The notes beneath the pieces are model-generated. The model was not told where the DNA came from. It saw only the letters and a list, made by a program, of their open reading frames with translations, and searched no databases. The translations under genes and the position numbers were made by a program. A stretch of DNA of 64,000 bases. Origin: Margaritifera margaritifera. Lineage: Eukaryota > Mollusca > Bivalvia > Unionida > Margaritiferidae. The stretch is taken from the NCBI GenBank assembly GCA_029931535.1, contig JAQPZY010001675.1:8784501-8848500 (forward strand), read 5' to 3'. Numbering within the stretch: position 1 is the stretch's first letter; each line of letters begins with the position of its first letter. This document shows positions 22,780-32,345 of this stretch, in pieces.

Positions 22780-24521
22780 ATGACATTCAGAGTAGAGAAT
22801 TTCTTAGCTGATCCTACCCAGGAGAAATTTGAGTCCTAAAAGAAGGACGAATTACTTGAAATTGCTCAACGTGTTGAAGCAGGATATTAGAAGTATCTTG
22901 ATTCAATATTTGGTACAATCAGGTATTTTTGAAGAGGGGGTTTCAAGTGTTAAGAAAAATCTCCGTCTGGTTTGGGTAAGAAATTACAGATAGCTAAGGA
23001 CATAGAGATTGAAAAGATCAAACTTCAATGGGAACAGATGCAGATGCAGGAAAGAAGGGAAGATAAGGAAAGGGAAAGGGAGGAAAAGGAAAAGATTAGG
23101 GAAAGGGAAGAAAGAAGGGAAGATAAATTAAGAGATAGGGAGGATAAATTAAGAGATAATGAAAGAGAAATTCAGAAAGAATTAAGAGAAATTCAAGAGA
23201 GAGATAAACAAAGGGAAATAGAGAAGGAATTAAGAGATAATGAGGAAAGAGAGAGAGAGACAAAATTAGAGAATTTAGACTAAGGGAATTAGAATTGACC
23301 AGCAAAGGGCATTCTCATGACAATCAGGGTTCATACTTTGATTTGGCCAAACATTTGAGACAGGTTCCCCCTTTTAGAGAAAAGGAGATAGACAAATATT
23401 TTCTCAGTTTTGAGAAAATTGCCGAGAATCTGGAATGGCCAAAAGAGAAGTGGACCTCATTATTGCAGAGTGTGTTAACTGGCAAAGCTAGTGATGTTTA
23501 TACTGCACTCTCCTCTGAACAATCTGCTGATTATGAAGTGGTCAAAGAATACATTTTAAGAGCTTACGAGTTGGTACCTGAAACTCATCGTCAAAACTTT
23601 AGAGAATGTAAAAAGGAAACAAATCAAACTCATGTAGAATTTGCTTGGGAAAAGAAACGTTTGTTTACAAGATGGTGTACATCTAAGAAGGTTGAAGGCA
23701 ATTATGATAATCTTGAACAACTGGTATTGATTGAAGATTTCAAGAATTGTGTCAGTGATGATATTAAGGTGTATCTTAATGAGAAAGGAGTTGAGACTTT
23801 AGAAAAGGCAGCCATCACAGCTGATGAATATTCTTCAATACACAAGGTTCCATTGATAACTAAAACTTTTCCTCAACAACCTTATGTTAAGAAATTATTT
23901 CAAACTCGTTCAGGAAATTTCAGACCTCAGGGTGATGTGATTGTAAAGAATCAAAATTCTGATAGGGAATATCAAAAAACCTTATCTCTGCCCACGTGTT
24001 CATATTGTAAGATGAAGGGACACGTTATTTCTGATTGCTTAAAGTTGCAATTTAGGCCTCAGAATTATAATAGAGCAGTTCCAAATGCTCTAGTTATTAA
24101 GAAGTCAAGGTCAGGGTCATTTATCAATGAGAATGATATTTGTTTGGAGGCTAGCTTGCCTCAGTCTGATTTTACAATGAAGAATTATGAACCATTCATG
24201 TCGAAGGGTTCTGTGTCACTTGTTGGTGACTTGGATAAGGCTACTCCTATTAAGATATTAAGAGATACAGGAGCTTCTCAGAGTCTATTGTTAGATAGTA
24301 CTTTGCTGTTTTCTGAGAAGTCTTCTACTAGTGAAAGTATATTAATACAGGGGGTAGATTGTGGATATGTTAATGTCCCTCTTCATTGTGTTAATTTGTC
24401 ATCAGACTTAGTTTCGGGACCTGTGACCATAGGAGCAGTGGCTTCTTTGCCTATTAAGGGCATCCATTTATTACTAGGTAATGACCTAGCTAAGATAAGG
24501 TCGTGGTTAATCCACTTGTAA
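22780..24521 (+). pseudogene. gag: gag-protease of the Gmr1-like element, broken
   Basis: The frame starts at the ATG at 22780 (MTFRVENFLADPTQEKF), then meets a stop (22837-22839, TAA), another stop and frameshifts before a Lys/Glu/Arg-rich coiled-coil stretch (22972-23283). After one more shift a 408-residue frame (23295-24521) carries the conserved capsid-like part (PPFREKEIDKYFLSFEK, LQSVLTGKASDVYTAL, ILRAYELVPETHRQ), a CX2CX4HX4C zinc knuckle (Cys at 23997 and 24006, His 24021, Cys 24036) and an aspartic protease with catalytic DTGAS at 24264-24278 and LLLGNDLA near its end. Gag packages the RNA and the protease cuts the polyprotein. A frameshift at about 24497 separates it from the integrase frame, which in an intact relative continues in the same polyprotein. 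Confidence 0.9.
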
Positions 24522-25276
24522 CTAACAAGCTTAGTATGGATCAAAGAGTTGATCATATTGAAGTAGAAATCCCTGGTTTAAATCCAGCTTGTGAAGTTAC
24601 TAGAGCTATGGCAAAGTATGCTCTTGAGAATATTGTTGTTGAACAGGATGTATTTCCTTTAGCGGACACCTTTTTGGGTCAGGCTTTTCATGAGGTCACT
24701 TCTGCTCCTCAATCTAGTATTGATAGTGATACTCTTTCAACTACTATGTCTCATAAAAATAGTCAGGGTGTAATAAGACAAGCACTAGATGTCTTACAAC
24801 AGGGAGGTTCGGATATCTCCTGTTTGTTTCAGGGGGCTATGACTGAAACTGAAGCCACGCAAGAAGGTACTTGTTACTTCTTGACGAGTGAAGTCCTTGA
24901 ACGGAAACAGAGATTGCTTAGGGTAATTGCTGGTGATGAGTGGTCAGTTGGTAAAATAGTAGTTCCTAGATACTATCGTCAGGAATTACTTAGTGTAGTC
25001 CATGAAACGTCGTTGTCTGCTCGTTTAGGAATAAATGAGACGATGTTAGGTAACCAATACTTGTCGGCGAAGTGTGCGTCTACAAGTTTTATAAAAGCTA
25101 TTCCTTTGTGGAATATTAAAACTGAGACCATAGTGAGAGTTTTGGTCTGGTTCTTCACACTGTTTGGTCTTCTGAAGCTGATACTATATCAGGCTTTAGA
25201 ACGAATTATTGTAACATATTGTTATGAGATGGTATATAATTGGGAATTGTTGTGGAACAGGAAGGGAGTAGGTTGA
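24503..25276 (+). pseudogene. Linker and truncated integrase of the Gmr1-like element
   Basis: A 257-residue open frame that overlaps the preceding one by 19 bp in another phase. Residues near the start (VEIPGLNPACEVTRAMAK) are the spacer between protease and integrase. Near 24890-25040 it has the integrase zinc-binding opening (GDEWSVGKIVVPRYYRQELL, HETSL, LGINETML). The second zinc-ligand His (normally GHLG) is Arg (ARLG). The frame then jumps to GNQYLSAKCASTSF and IPLWNIKTETIVRVLVWFF, so the cysteine pair and the first catalytic Asp (about 75 residues by family comparison) are deleted. The region of the second Asp (SDQG) is garbled by a frameshift. Integrase would join element DNA to the target; this one cannot. 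Confidence 0.85.
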
Positions 25277-25346
25277 AGGTTTCCAATTATTGTTGTTTGC
25301 TGCGAGGGGTCAGTGTAGGAGTTTTTTTTTTTAATCAGATAATAGA

Positions 25347-25513
25347 GTATTAGTTTTGCTACCTATACCCCAAAAATCCTCTTTAGGTTAAGTATTTTGG
25401 TCCTTATACTACTGACAAAAAGTTAGGGAATTTAAATTATTATTAATACTTCTGGGAGGAGAAAGCAGAAACAACGTTATCATGTTAGAATGTTGGAATA
25501 ATATGAAGATAGA
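25347..25513 (+). pseudogene. Integrase C-terminal GPY/F module, broken
   Basis: Starts with VLVLLPIPQKSSL, shifts frame, continues with KYFGPYTTDKKLGNLNYY (the GPY/F signature, about 25385-25440), shifts again to RRKQKQRYHVRMLE, a stop and YEDR. This is the typical end of chromodomain-less Ty3/gypsy integrases. It lies upstream of the reverse transcriptase, which sets the unusual domain order. Confidence 0.85.
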
Positions 25514-25554
25514 AATAGCCATATAAATTATCAATTACTTTAGTAGTACTTGTC

Positions 25555-26221
25555 TCACACATTGAAGATTTGAATGAAGATGAGAAATCCGATAGGATGA
25601 TTTGAAGTCGCTACTCTTCGCACATACTGCCGCCTGAAATTTACGAACTGAAATAGTTGATAGAAGAAAATGAATATTTATTTACAGACATTCTACACGA
25701 ACCAAATAAAAGTGACTGGAGTTTACCATGTTTCAGTGCAGAAACAAAATAACACTTTCCGTATATGTGTAAAGTATAGAAAGTAAATAGAGTCACCGGG
25801 ACATATTCATTTCCAGTTTCTAGACAGGATTGGAAATGACTAATACGTCGCAAGATATTGACCTATTGAAGAGATTCTACCAAATTTCACTTACGGAGAG
25901 AAAGAAAAATTTGCATTCATGACTCCAGAACATGACCAATACAAAGTCGTATCATTTGGGATGAAGGTTCCCCAAGTTTCCAACGTCTGATAAATATAAT
26001 AACATCCGAATAGAAATTGCGATGCATACATCGATGATGTCATCATCTGCAACGACATGTGGCAAGATTTAATAGAACCATTCTTCAAGAGATTCAGCGA
26101 AGCGAACCTGATCATCAATATTAAAGTGACTTTTATCGTGCCTGTGTTACTTTTTCAGGGCATGATTGTGAGACATGGACAAATAAAATCAATAGAAGCT
26201 AAGGTTACGGCTATTTCTTAG
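25555..26221 (+). pseudogene. Reverse transcriptase fragment downstream of integrase
   Basis: Broken plus-strand frames show, in order: HIEDLNEDEK, LIEENEYL, EPNKSDWSLPCF (family: EPSxSxWSSPC; about 25700-25735), VNRVTGTYSFPVSRQD (about 25780-25830), DLLKRFYQISLTER (motif A region, 25857-25900), KFAFMTPEHDQYKVV and SFGMK (about 25907-25965), and the catalytic YIDD box at 26027-26038 followed by FFKRFSEANLIIN and HGQIKSIEAKVTAIS, then a stop at 26219-26221. Motifs match gypsy-type RT. The thumb, connection and RNase H (roughly another kilobase in intact relatives) are missing between the stop and the 3' LTR. Several stops and frameshifts make it non-functional. Confidence 0.88.
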
Positions 26222-26379
26222 TAAAATTTAATCGATGATGTATTTTCATGTGTATAATACAACCGTTACACTGTTTTGGATACATGACTGTATCATGTAT
26301 TCATTTATTTTTTTTTGATATAATTACTTGTATGTTGGAAGTACATATTAAAAAATAAGTTTTTATTTCATAAATCCTT

Positions 26380-26402
26380 ATTTTTTCCGTGATGGTTGAG
26401 GG
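26380..26402 (+). promoter_or_regulatory. Candidate polypurine tract
   Basis: GTGATGGTTGAGGGTG directly before the 3' LTR is the purine-rich position where plus-strand priming would occur, though it is interrupted by T residues. Confidence 0.45.
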
Positions 26403-27250
26403 TGTTACGGAATCATACCTTTTTACCTTTTTATCATGATTTAATTTACTAATTTATGATTTCTGTTTTAGTCTGAATAGGGGTTAGCTTATCAGTATAG
26501 ATACGACTACTGCTCGATCAATAAGTGGTCACATGATCAATTGCGCGGGAAATGAAGTCGACCTGGCTTTGTACTTTTTAGAAATCAACATTGAAAGGTC
26601 ACATTCCATACTACACAATAACATTATGTTTACTCTTTAAGATTTTTAGTACACTAGACCTTTGGGTAAATGACGCGTAACCTAGTTCCTGATTGGTTCT
26701 TAGAGGGTTGTGTTATTTTGAAATACCATAGTATTAAAGACAGAGAAAGGATATTCCCTTTTAATTCTACGCACTTAGTAAAGATATATAGAGAATAATC
26801 TTTGGAATTATCATTCTTTACAGTTGCTTGATCGAGGAGAGGTTATTGAAATTATTCAGTTCTGTCTGGAATTTATTTAATTAGTAATTCATCTGAATTG
26901 CTATACAGCTCCGTGGAATTATCGGACATTATTCTAAAACTTGTGAGATTCCAGACTTGCAAGGATTATTTTGGATTACATCAGAACTTATCAGTTTCAG
27001 CACATTACAGGCTTTTTCATTCGGAATACCACATCCGGATTATTCGGATTAACATCAGGAAGTGAACTTTAAAACATTTTAGGACTTTTTAGGATATTCT
27101 ATACTGTAAGTTATTTTAATTCTTTCACTTTGATTGTTTGTTGAATTATTTTAATTCTTTTAATATTTTAGGAAATTAAAGTTTTGCATTTTAATCTTGA
27201 AAGCTTGTTTGTGTCTTTTATTCTGTTACATTACCTCTAGAGTCGTAACA
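26403..27250 (+). repeat. 3' LTR
   Basis: 848 bp, TGTTACGG...GTCGTAACA, nearly identical to 21702-22549 by direct reading. Confidence 0.95.
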
Positions 27251-27254
27251 CCAT

Positions 27255-27683
27255 GAAAAACGTGTGTCTTAGAGAGAAAAAGCTTCCATGGAATTCTAGG
27301 CAAGAGGCCCGGTCTGGAATTAAATAAGTCAGGTAAAGAACCCACACCATGTTCTATTTCTATAACTAAGTCAAAGATTTAGTTCTGTTCAACTCAAAAT
27401 TATCGAAGAAAACATAGGGATCATTATTGTGGCCAGTATCTACTTGGCCATCGTCCCTGAATATGTCGAAGATCATGAAGCAGTGATCTTTATTAATAAA
27501 GGACACTGATCTTTCTGCACAATATTCCAGTGAAAGAAGTTAGCTAATAATAGAACAAAATGCATGTATAGTGGATATGGCTTTGTTTCTGCATTATCAA
27601 TGATCCAAGTAAACTCTTTCACTTAAGATTGGATGCCCTGGAAGCGACGGAAGCGAAATCTGAGATATTTCTGGGACGACTAG
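27255..27683. other. No gene seen; right flank of LTR element
   Basis: No recognisable continuation of the LINE fragment found left of the element and no supported gene. Confidence 0.45.
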
Positions 27684-28530
27684 TGTTACGACTAGGAGTA
27701 ATGTAACAAAAGAAAAGACTCAAACAAGCTTTCAAGATTTAAATAGAAATCTTTAATTTCCTAAAATATTAAAATATTTCAACAAACAATTAAAGTGAAA
27801 GAATTAAAAAAAACTTGCAGTATAGAATATCCTTAAAAGTTCTAAATTGTTCTAAAGTTCACTGATCCGGAAGTCAATCCAAATATTCCGAATGAGGTAT
27901 TCCGAATGAAGTAACCTTCACTGTACTAATGTGTTGACAAGAATAAGTTATATCCAAGTAATCCTTGCGAATATGGAATAATCACAAGTTCTAGAAATGT
28001 TTCCGATAATTCCACGGAGCTGTATAATTATTCATGTTGAAGAAACAGTACTAATCCAGAATGCACTGTATTAAAAATAAATAGATCTCCAAAGAAGAAT
28101 ATCCCCCACACAAAATGAATCAAATTCGTTTATGACCTCTCAATTCAATGTAACTATGAAGAATGCCTGAATGCTACTATTAATTCTATAATATTGTCTC
28201 TTAATACGCAAAATCGAAATAAAATCCATTACGTCGAAATATTGCAACCCTCTCCGAACCAATCAGAAACTAGGTTATGCCTGACATCTCTAAAGTACTA
28301 GACTACCAATGTTTTAAACAGTAAATAACGTATTGATTCATAGAATCTAGGTCAGAAGTTCATGTCTCACGCGCGCTAAAACCACGTGATATGACTAAGG
28401 TTTCGAAATATCGATCGAGCTTACCGTATGTGAACTCACAGCAAGACGACAGCTGTTAGACTAAGAACAGAGATCATAAACTAATAAACTATACCATTAT
28501 TAAAAGAAAAAGATATTTAATTCCGTAAAA
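27684..28530 (-). mobile_element. Older solo LTR of the same family, inverted
   Basis: On the minus strand it matches the 21.7-kb LTR throughout: GGAATTAAATATCTTTTT and TTTATGATCTCTGTT.TTAGTCT at its start, CCACGTGG/GATCGA-type middle, GAACTTTA, GGATATTCTATACTG.AAGTT and TCTTGAAAGCTTGTTTG near the end, ending AGTCGTAACA at 27684. Its first base pair block is mutated (TTTTACGG for TGTTACGG). A CTAG direct repeat flanks it (27680-27683 and 28531-28534). It is clearly more diverged than the two neighbouring LTRs, so it is an earlier insertion. Confidence 0.88.
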
Positions 28531-28534
28531 CTAG

Positions 28535-29027
28535 TACATGAAAAGATGGTAAGCATCTGTCAAGTCTAAACTGCTGGCATCTGTCATGTCGAAGCTGGTA
28601 TCATCTGTCAGGTCTTAACTGAGGGAAAATTCGTCCCTTTTGCATTAAGAGCCGGACTGATCAAATCGGTTCCATCATGGGCCTTGACGTGAGGATAAAA
28701 TTACTCTGATGTTATAGACTGCAGTTTGCAAATATGTGCAAATGTGTCATAATATGTTTCGAAATACAAAATTAGAACTGCGGCCATATTGAAGTGTTAC
28801 GTCATTTGGCTGAACGGATGTTGGAACAGCTGGGGTGTGAAGCTTCAATTAATATAGACACGAAGATCATCCTTAATGCCGAATGGCATTGCTGGTATCA
28901 CATTTTGTAAGACTCTTGTCATATCTGTCGCTAAATGACCGGACTAGTATCTCCAGTACGTCAGGAAAACATATGGAGTGTTTCTTTCCTGCATTTTTCT
29001 TTTTAAAATATATTTTACTGTGCGTGG

Positions 29028-29029
<2 letters not shown>
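28535..29029. other. No gene seen; short CATCTGTCA repeats
   Basis: GCATCTGTCA(A/T)GTC occurs about three times at 28552-28612. Otherwise featureless. Confidence 0.5.

Positions 29030-29101
<72 letters not shown>
29030..29101. repeat. (CA)n(TA)n microsatellite
   Basis: About 28 CA units followed by eight TA units. Confidence 0.97.
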
Positions 29102-29639
29102 TTCAAGCCACTAATTCCATTAACTGTAGTATCTATCTATTTGGCTTTCCCTATCGAGGTTGCAAGCCAAATTGATGGAACAATGAAGATAACATATCAG
29201 CCTATAAATAACCTAAACGGAATAGAGACTTCTTGTTCCACATTTTGAAACTGTTGAGTAGGTTCTGTATGCCGATATATAAATATTGCCTTCACGCTTC
29301 TTCCTTGTCCAAAGTATGTCGGGTTCAAAGAGATGGCGTTGAATTAAATAATATCGCGAGACTGGGGGTGCCAATAAACGCATAATTCATCCCCAAAACT
29401 GCAGGTGTTCAGTAAATTCAAGAGGTGCCAAGTTCATATTCCTACGGAAAACATACTCTATTCGTGGTCCAGCAAAATGACGTAAGAATCTATTCTATTA
29501 ACTGGTATCATTAGATAATAACGTAAAGATCTATCATGGCGGTTAATGACTTGGACTCCAATGAAAAGCAAACGGAAGTCGCTAAGACTAAACTGATATA
29601 GATGTAGTGAATATATAGAGGATATCTACGTTTTTTAGT
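29102..29639. other. No feature seen
   Basis: No supported gene. Confidence 0.45.
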
Positions 29640-29755
29640 AGATATACCGACATATTTCACGAGTGATGTGGAAACATTGCATTGCCACGAGTGAAGCCAC
29701 TGGTGACAATACAAAATATTTCCACTTCACGAGTGAAATATTTCCGTCTATCTAC
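29640..29755. repeat. TTTCACGAGTG quasi-palindromic repeat
   Basis: ATATTTCACGAGTG, GCCACGAGTGAAGCCACTGGTGAC and TTCACGAGTGAAATATTTC follow one another, giving nested inverted repeats around CACGAGTG. Hairpin-forming dispersed repeats of this appearance are common in mollusc DNA as far as I recall; no second copy is in the window. Confidence 0.45.
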
Positions 29756-30507
29756 TCCAAAATATTTAGATTTTCTTCATAGTATATATTTTTAAAGGTA
29801 AAAACCGTTGATTGGCATGTATTTTCTCCATTTTGTGTCAATGCGATTAAGAGCTGCACTACTACATCGATAAAAAGAAGTTCTTAAATTTTACAATAAT
29901 TTTAGGACAGCGACATTATACAAATTTAGCTTGTACATAACATGCTTCAAATTGTGCATTTTGTCAAATTAATGACTGTATTCATATGAAAAATCAAGAG
30001 ATTATTTATTTTGTTAACACATTTCATGTGGGGATCGATACTGTTGGGCTGATGTAATGTAGAAACATCACAGAGCGGTTGTATCTGACAGACTTCAGAG
30101 AGTACTATCTTTAAACAAAAGATTTTAATGATTGTGAGTTTGCTTGTAAGGATTTTCGGTTTTTATTTTGTTTATTTCTACATTCAAATGTGAATTTTTG
30201 TGTGGCCTAGGCAAGCTTGCAGTCTAGTTCGGTAGCATACGCTGCATCCAAATTTCGATTGTCATATGGAAAGTTTCTGTTAAAAACAGTATACACAACC
30301 ATAAACCATGTTTCCGTTTATGCCAGGAATTGGCGCGAAAATCTAGACATCCACTGAAGATTGGACGAAATCAAAACACTTCATTTGCATGTAGATCACA
30401 CGGTTGCATTGCAAGATGCCATTGAAGTTTTACAGTTATAAAAGATACATTCGTTTTGTTATCATCTTTATAAAAATTAACACTTTAATTACCGGTATTA
30501 TTCTGCC
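29756..30507. other. No feature seen
   Basis: No supported gene or repeat. Confidence 0.45.
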
Positions 30508-30687
30508 AAAATATAATGGCAGACTGTTTTATAATTTTATTTATAACCTTATCACCCATTTGCCGTAAATATAATGGCAGACTGTTTTGTAATTTTATTT
30601 ATAACCTTATCACCCCTTTGCCGTAAATATAATGGCAGACTCTTTTGTAATTTTATTTATAACCTTATCACCCCTTTGCCGTAAATA
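30508..30687. repeat. 58-bp tandem repeat, three copies
   Basis: Unit with ATAATGGCAGACTGTTTT, ATTTATAACCTTATCACCC and TTGCCGTAA. The second and third copies are almost identical. Confidence 0.94.
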
Positions 30688-32060
30688 ATCTGTATTAGTT
30701 AGACTATATATGCGAGCCGAATACCAGAGATATTGTAGGGTGGGGCTACGAAAAGGGTACTGGTAAAGAAATCTAGGTCGCTTTGCGCCCGAGTTTTCTC
30801 TGCCAATACCTTTTGAGTTAATCGCCTTGCAATACCTCTGGTATCACACGAGAAAATATTGTCTAACTGATTTATTGTATAATCGCTGCTTTTTTCACCC
30901 ATTTTTATATGATCAATTGTCACTATTTTCTCACAAAGTCACATGCTCCTCTTTCCCAGCATCACGTGTTTATGTTTTTCTTTCTAATGTTGCATAATCT
31001 GTCAATATACATGTCACCAATAATTTTCGACTGCTCACGTGATCATACTCGTGTCTTTTTCAAATCCATAACATTTGTCATTTGTATATGTTATATTATG
31101 CTGAGAATGACTGTTATTTCATCTTCTGAAGGAAATTTGACTTAAAGTGCAAAAGTTTCTAACAGTCCAACCTAAATTTACCTGAAAATAGTGCATTGCT
31201 TTATTTTCTCGAACCTATTCCTATTGTGTTAGAATGAATTTCGCAGAACTTTCAAAGCATTGACAATATATGTAAAACTGAATATACGGATGATAATATT
31301 ATGGAGTATCTCTGGACTTTAATTTGTGGAGCAATTGTGGAGAAGAATAGTGGGTTTTTTCTTTCTTTTTCTTTTCTTCCTCGAATTGATTCATTTTGTC
31401 TTTTCGGAATTCGACGTTTTCTTTTATTGTTCATTTACAAGATGGCACAATTAATACAATGTCCGTCATTTCATTTTATTATCTGTATCGAATTCGAAAA
31501 ACTATATACTCTCTTCCTCTCTTTCTCTCTCTCTCTCTCTCCCTCAGTGAAAGCTAGATTTTTCCTCACGCTGATTCATTTTTACCGCAATTTAAGGTTT
31601 TCTTTCGTTGTTCTTCTATAGGATGACACGATGACTACAATCAGTTGTTAATGTCTACCCTGCATGTTAATTGCTGAATGATTCGATTTCGAAAACTCTC
31701 TCTCTCTCTCTCAATGTGATATAGATTTATTAGACTGGATACAGCAGGCAGCGTCTGACGTCATTAATCATTATTCCACTTGGTAACTCCCATCCGTGAA
31801 ATACCAGTTAATGGTACCCCACATCCTAACCGTGTGTTACCAGAATTTAGAACACGGGAAAATACTGATGAGAAAGTCGCCGTCATACAGTAAGTTCTGA
31901 TAAGCTCACTGTGAAGAAGAAATGAGGCTGATAAGAATGCACCTCGGTAATAATTGGATCAGAATAATAAGATACTTTAGTTCTTCTTGAATTTGGCTGA
32001 GAAATACAAAGCCAAATGAGTAAATGTTCAACATGAGTTTACCTCAATGCATAATTCTGA
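30688..32060. other. No gene seen; CT-rich tracts
   Basis: (TC)n tracts at about 31511-31545 and 31697-31712, each preceded by CGAAAACT..ATACTC/CTC-like sequence, and two similar phrases (GATTCATTTT..., TTTCGTTGTTC/TTTATTGTTC, AGATGGCACAA/GATGACACGA) at 31385-31465 and 31560-31640 show a local diverged duplication of about 180 bp. No coding evidence. Confidence 0.5.
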
Positions 32061-32144
32061 GCTGAAAGTAATGGTACCTGTAGAGTACGGTTTGACTGAA
32101 AGTAATGGTACCAGTAGAGTACGGTTTGACTGAAAATAATTGTA
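32061..32144. repeat. 35-bp direct repeat, about 2.4 copies
   Basis: CTGAAAGTAATGGTACC.GTAGAGTACGGTTTGA repeated, last copy partial and diverged. Confidence 0.9.
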
Positions 32145-32214
32145 CTGTTTGAGTGGTGTCTTGAAGATATGTACACGATCGGCATTAGCTATGATGTCGT
32201 AGCCTCGACATAAC

Positions 32215-32345
32215 GAATCCTTTTTGTATTTGTGGGGTTTAACGGCACTTTTAACACATTATTGGATATATCATGTCAAGGAAATAGGAGCTAAGTACCT
32301 TTCCCAAGGACCCAGGCTGGCCTGGGCGGGGCATCAGATCATACA
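32215..32345 (+). repeat. Candidate mollusc dispersed repeat (GGGGTTTAACGGCAC type)
   Basis: TTTGTGGGGTTTAACGGCAC followed by CTTTTAACACATTATTGG and, downstream, ACCTTTCCCAAGGACCCAGGCTGG. The phrase resembles a widespread mollusc interspersed repeat that I recall only in outline. Single copy here. Confidence 0.3.

Larger units (their letters stand above)
21702..27250 (+). mobile_element. Gmr1-like Ty3/gypsy LTR retrotransposon, defective but recently inserted
   Basis: A 5549-bp element with two 848-bp LTRs, flanked by CCAT on both sides (21698-21701 and 27251-27254). Internal order is primer site, gag with zinc knuckle, aspartic protease, integrase (zinc-binding part, core remnant, GPY/F module) and only then reverse transcriptase. 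Integrase ahead of reverse transcriptase is the Ty1/copia-like order known among Ty3/gypsy elements for the Gmr1 group; ordinary gypsy elements have integrase last. Coding parts carry stops, frameshifts and deletions, and the end of RT with RNase H is missing, so the copy cannot move alone. The LTRs differ at about three sites in the first 100 bp and look identical elsewhere, which points to a recent insertion helped in trans. Confidence 0.9.

Noticed and set aside
22972..24521. Long charged coiled-coil frame plus 408-residue frame as a host gene
   Set aside because: They lie between two LTRs, follow a tRNA-Pro-type primer site and carry a zinc knuckle and DTGAS protease, so they are retrotransposon gag-protease.
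25347..26221. Integrase end upstream of RT read as a local rearrangement
   Set aside because: Integrase-before-RT is the known order of Gmr1-like Ty3/gypsy elements, which explains it without rearrangement; intact relatives are still the proper test.
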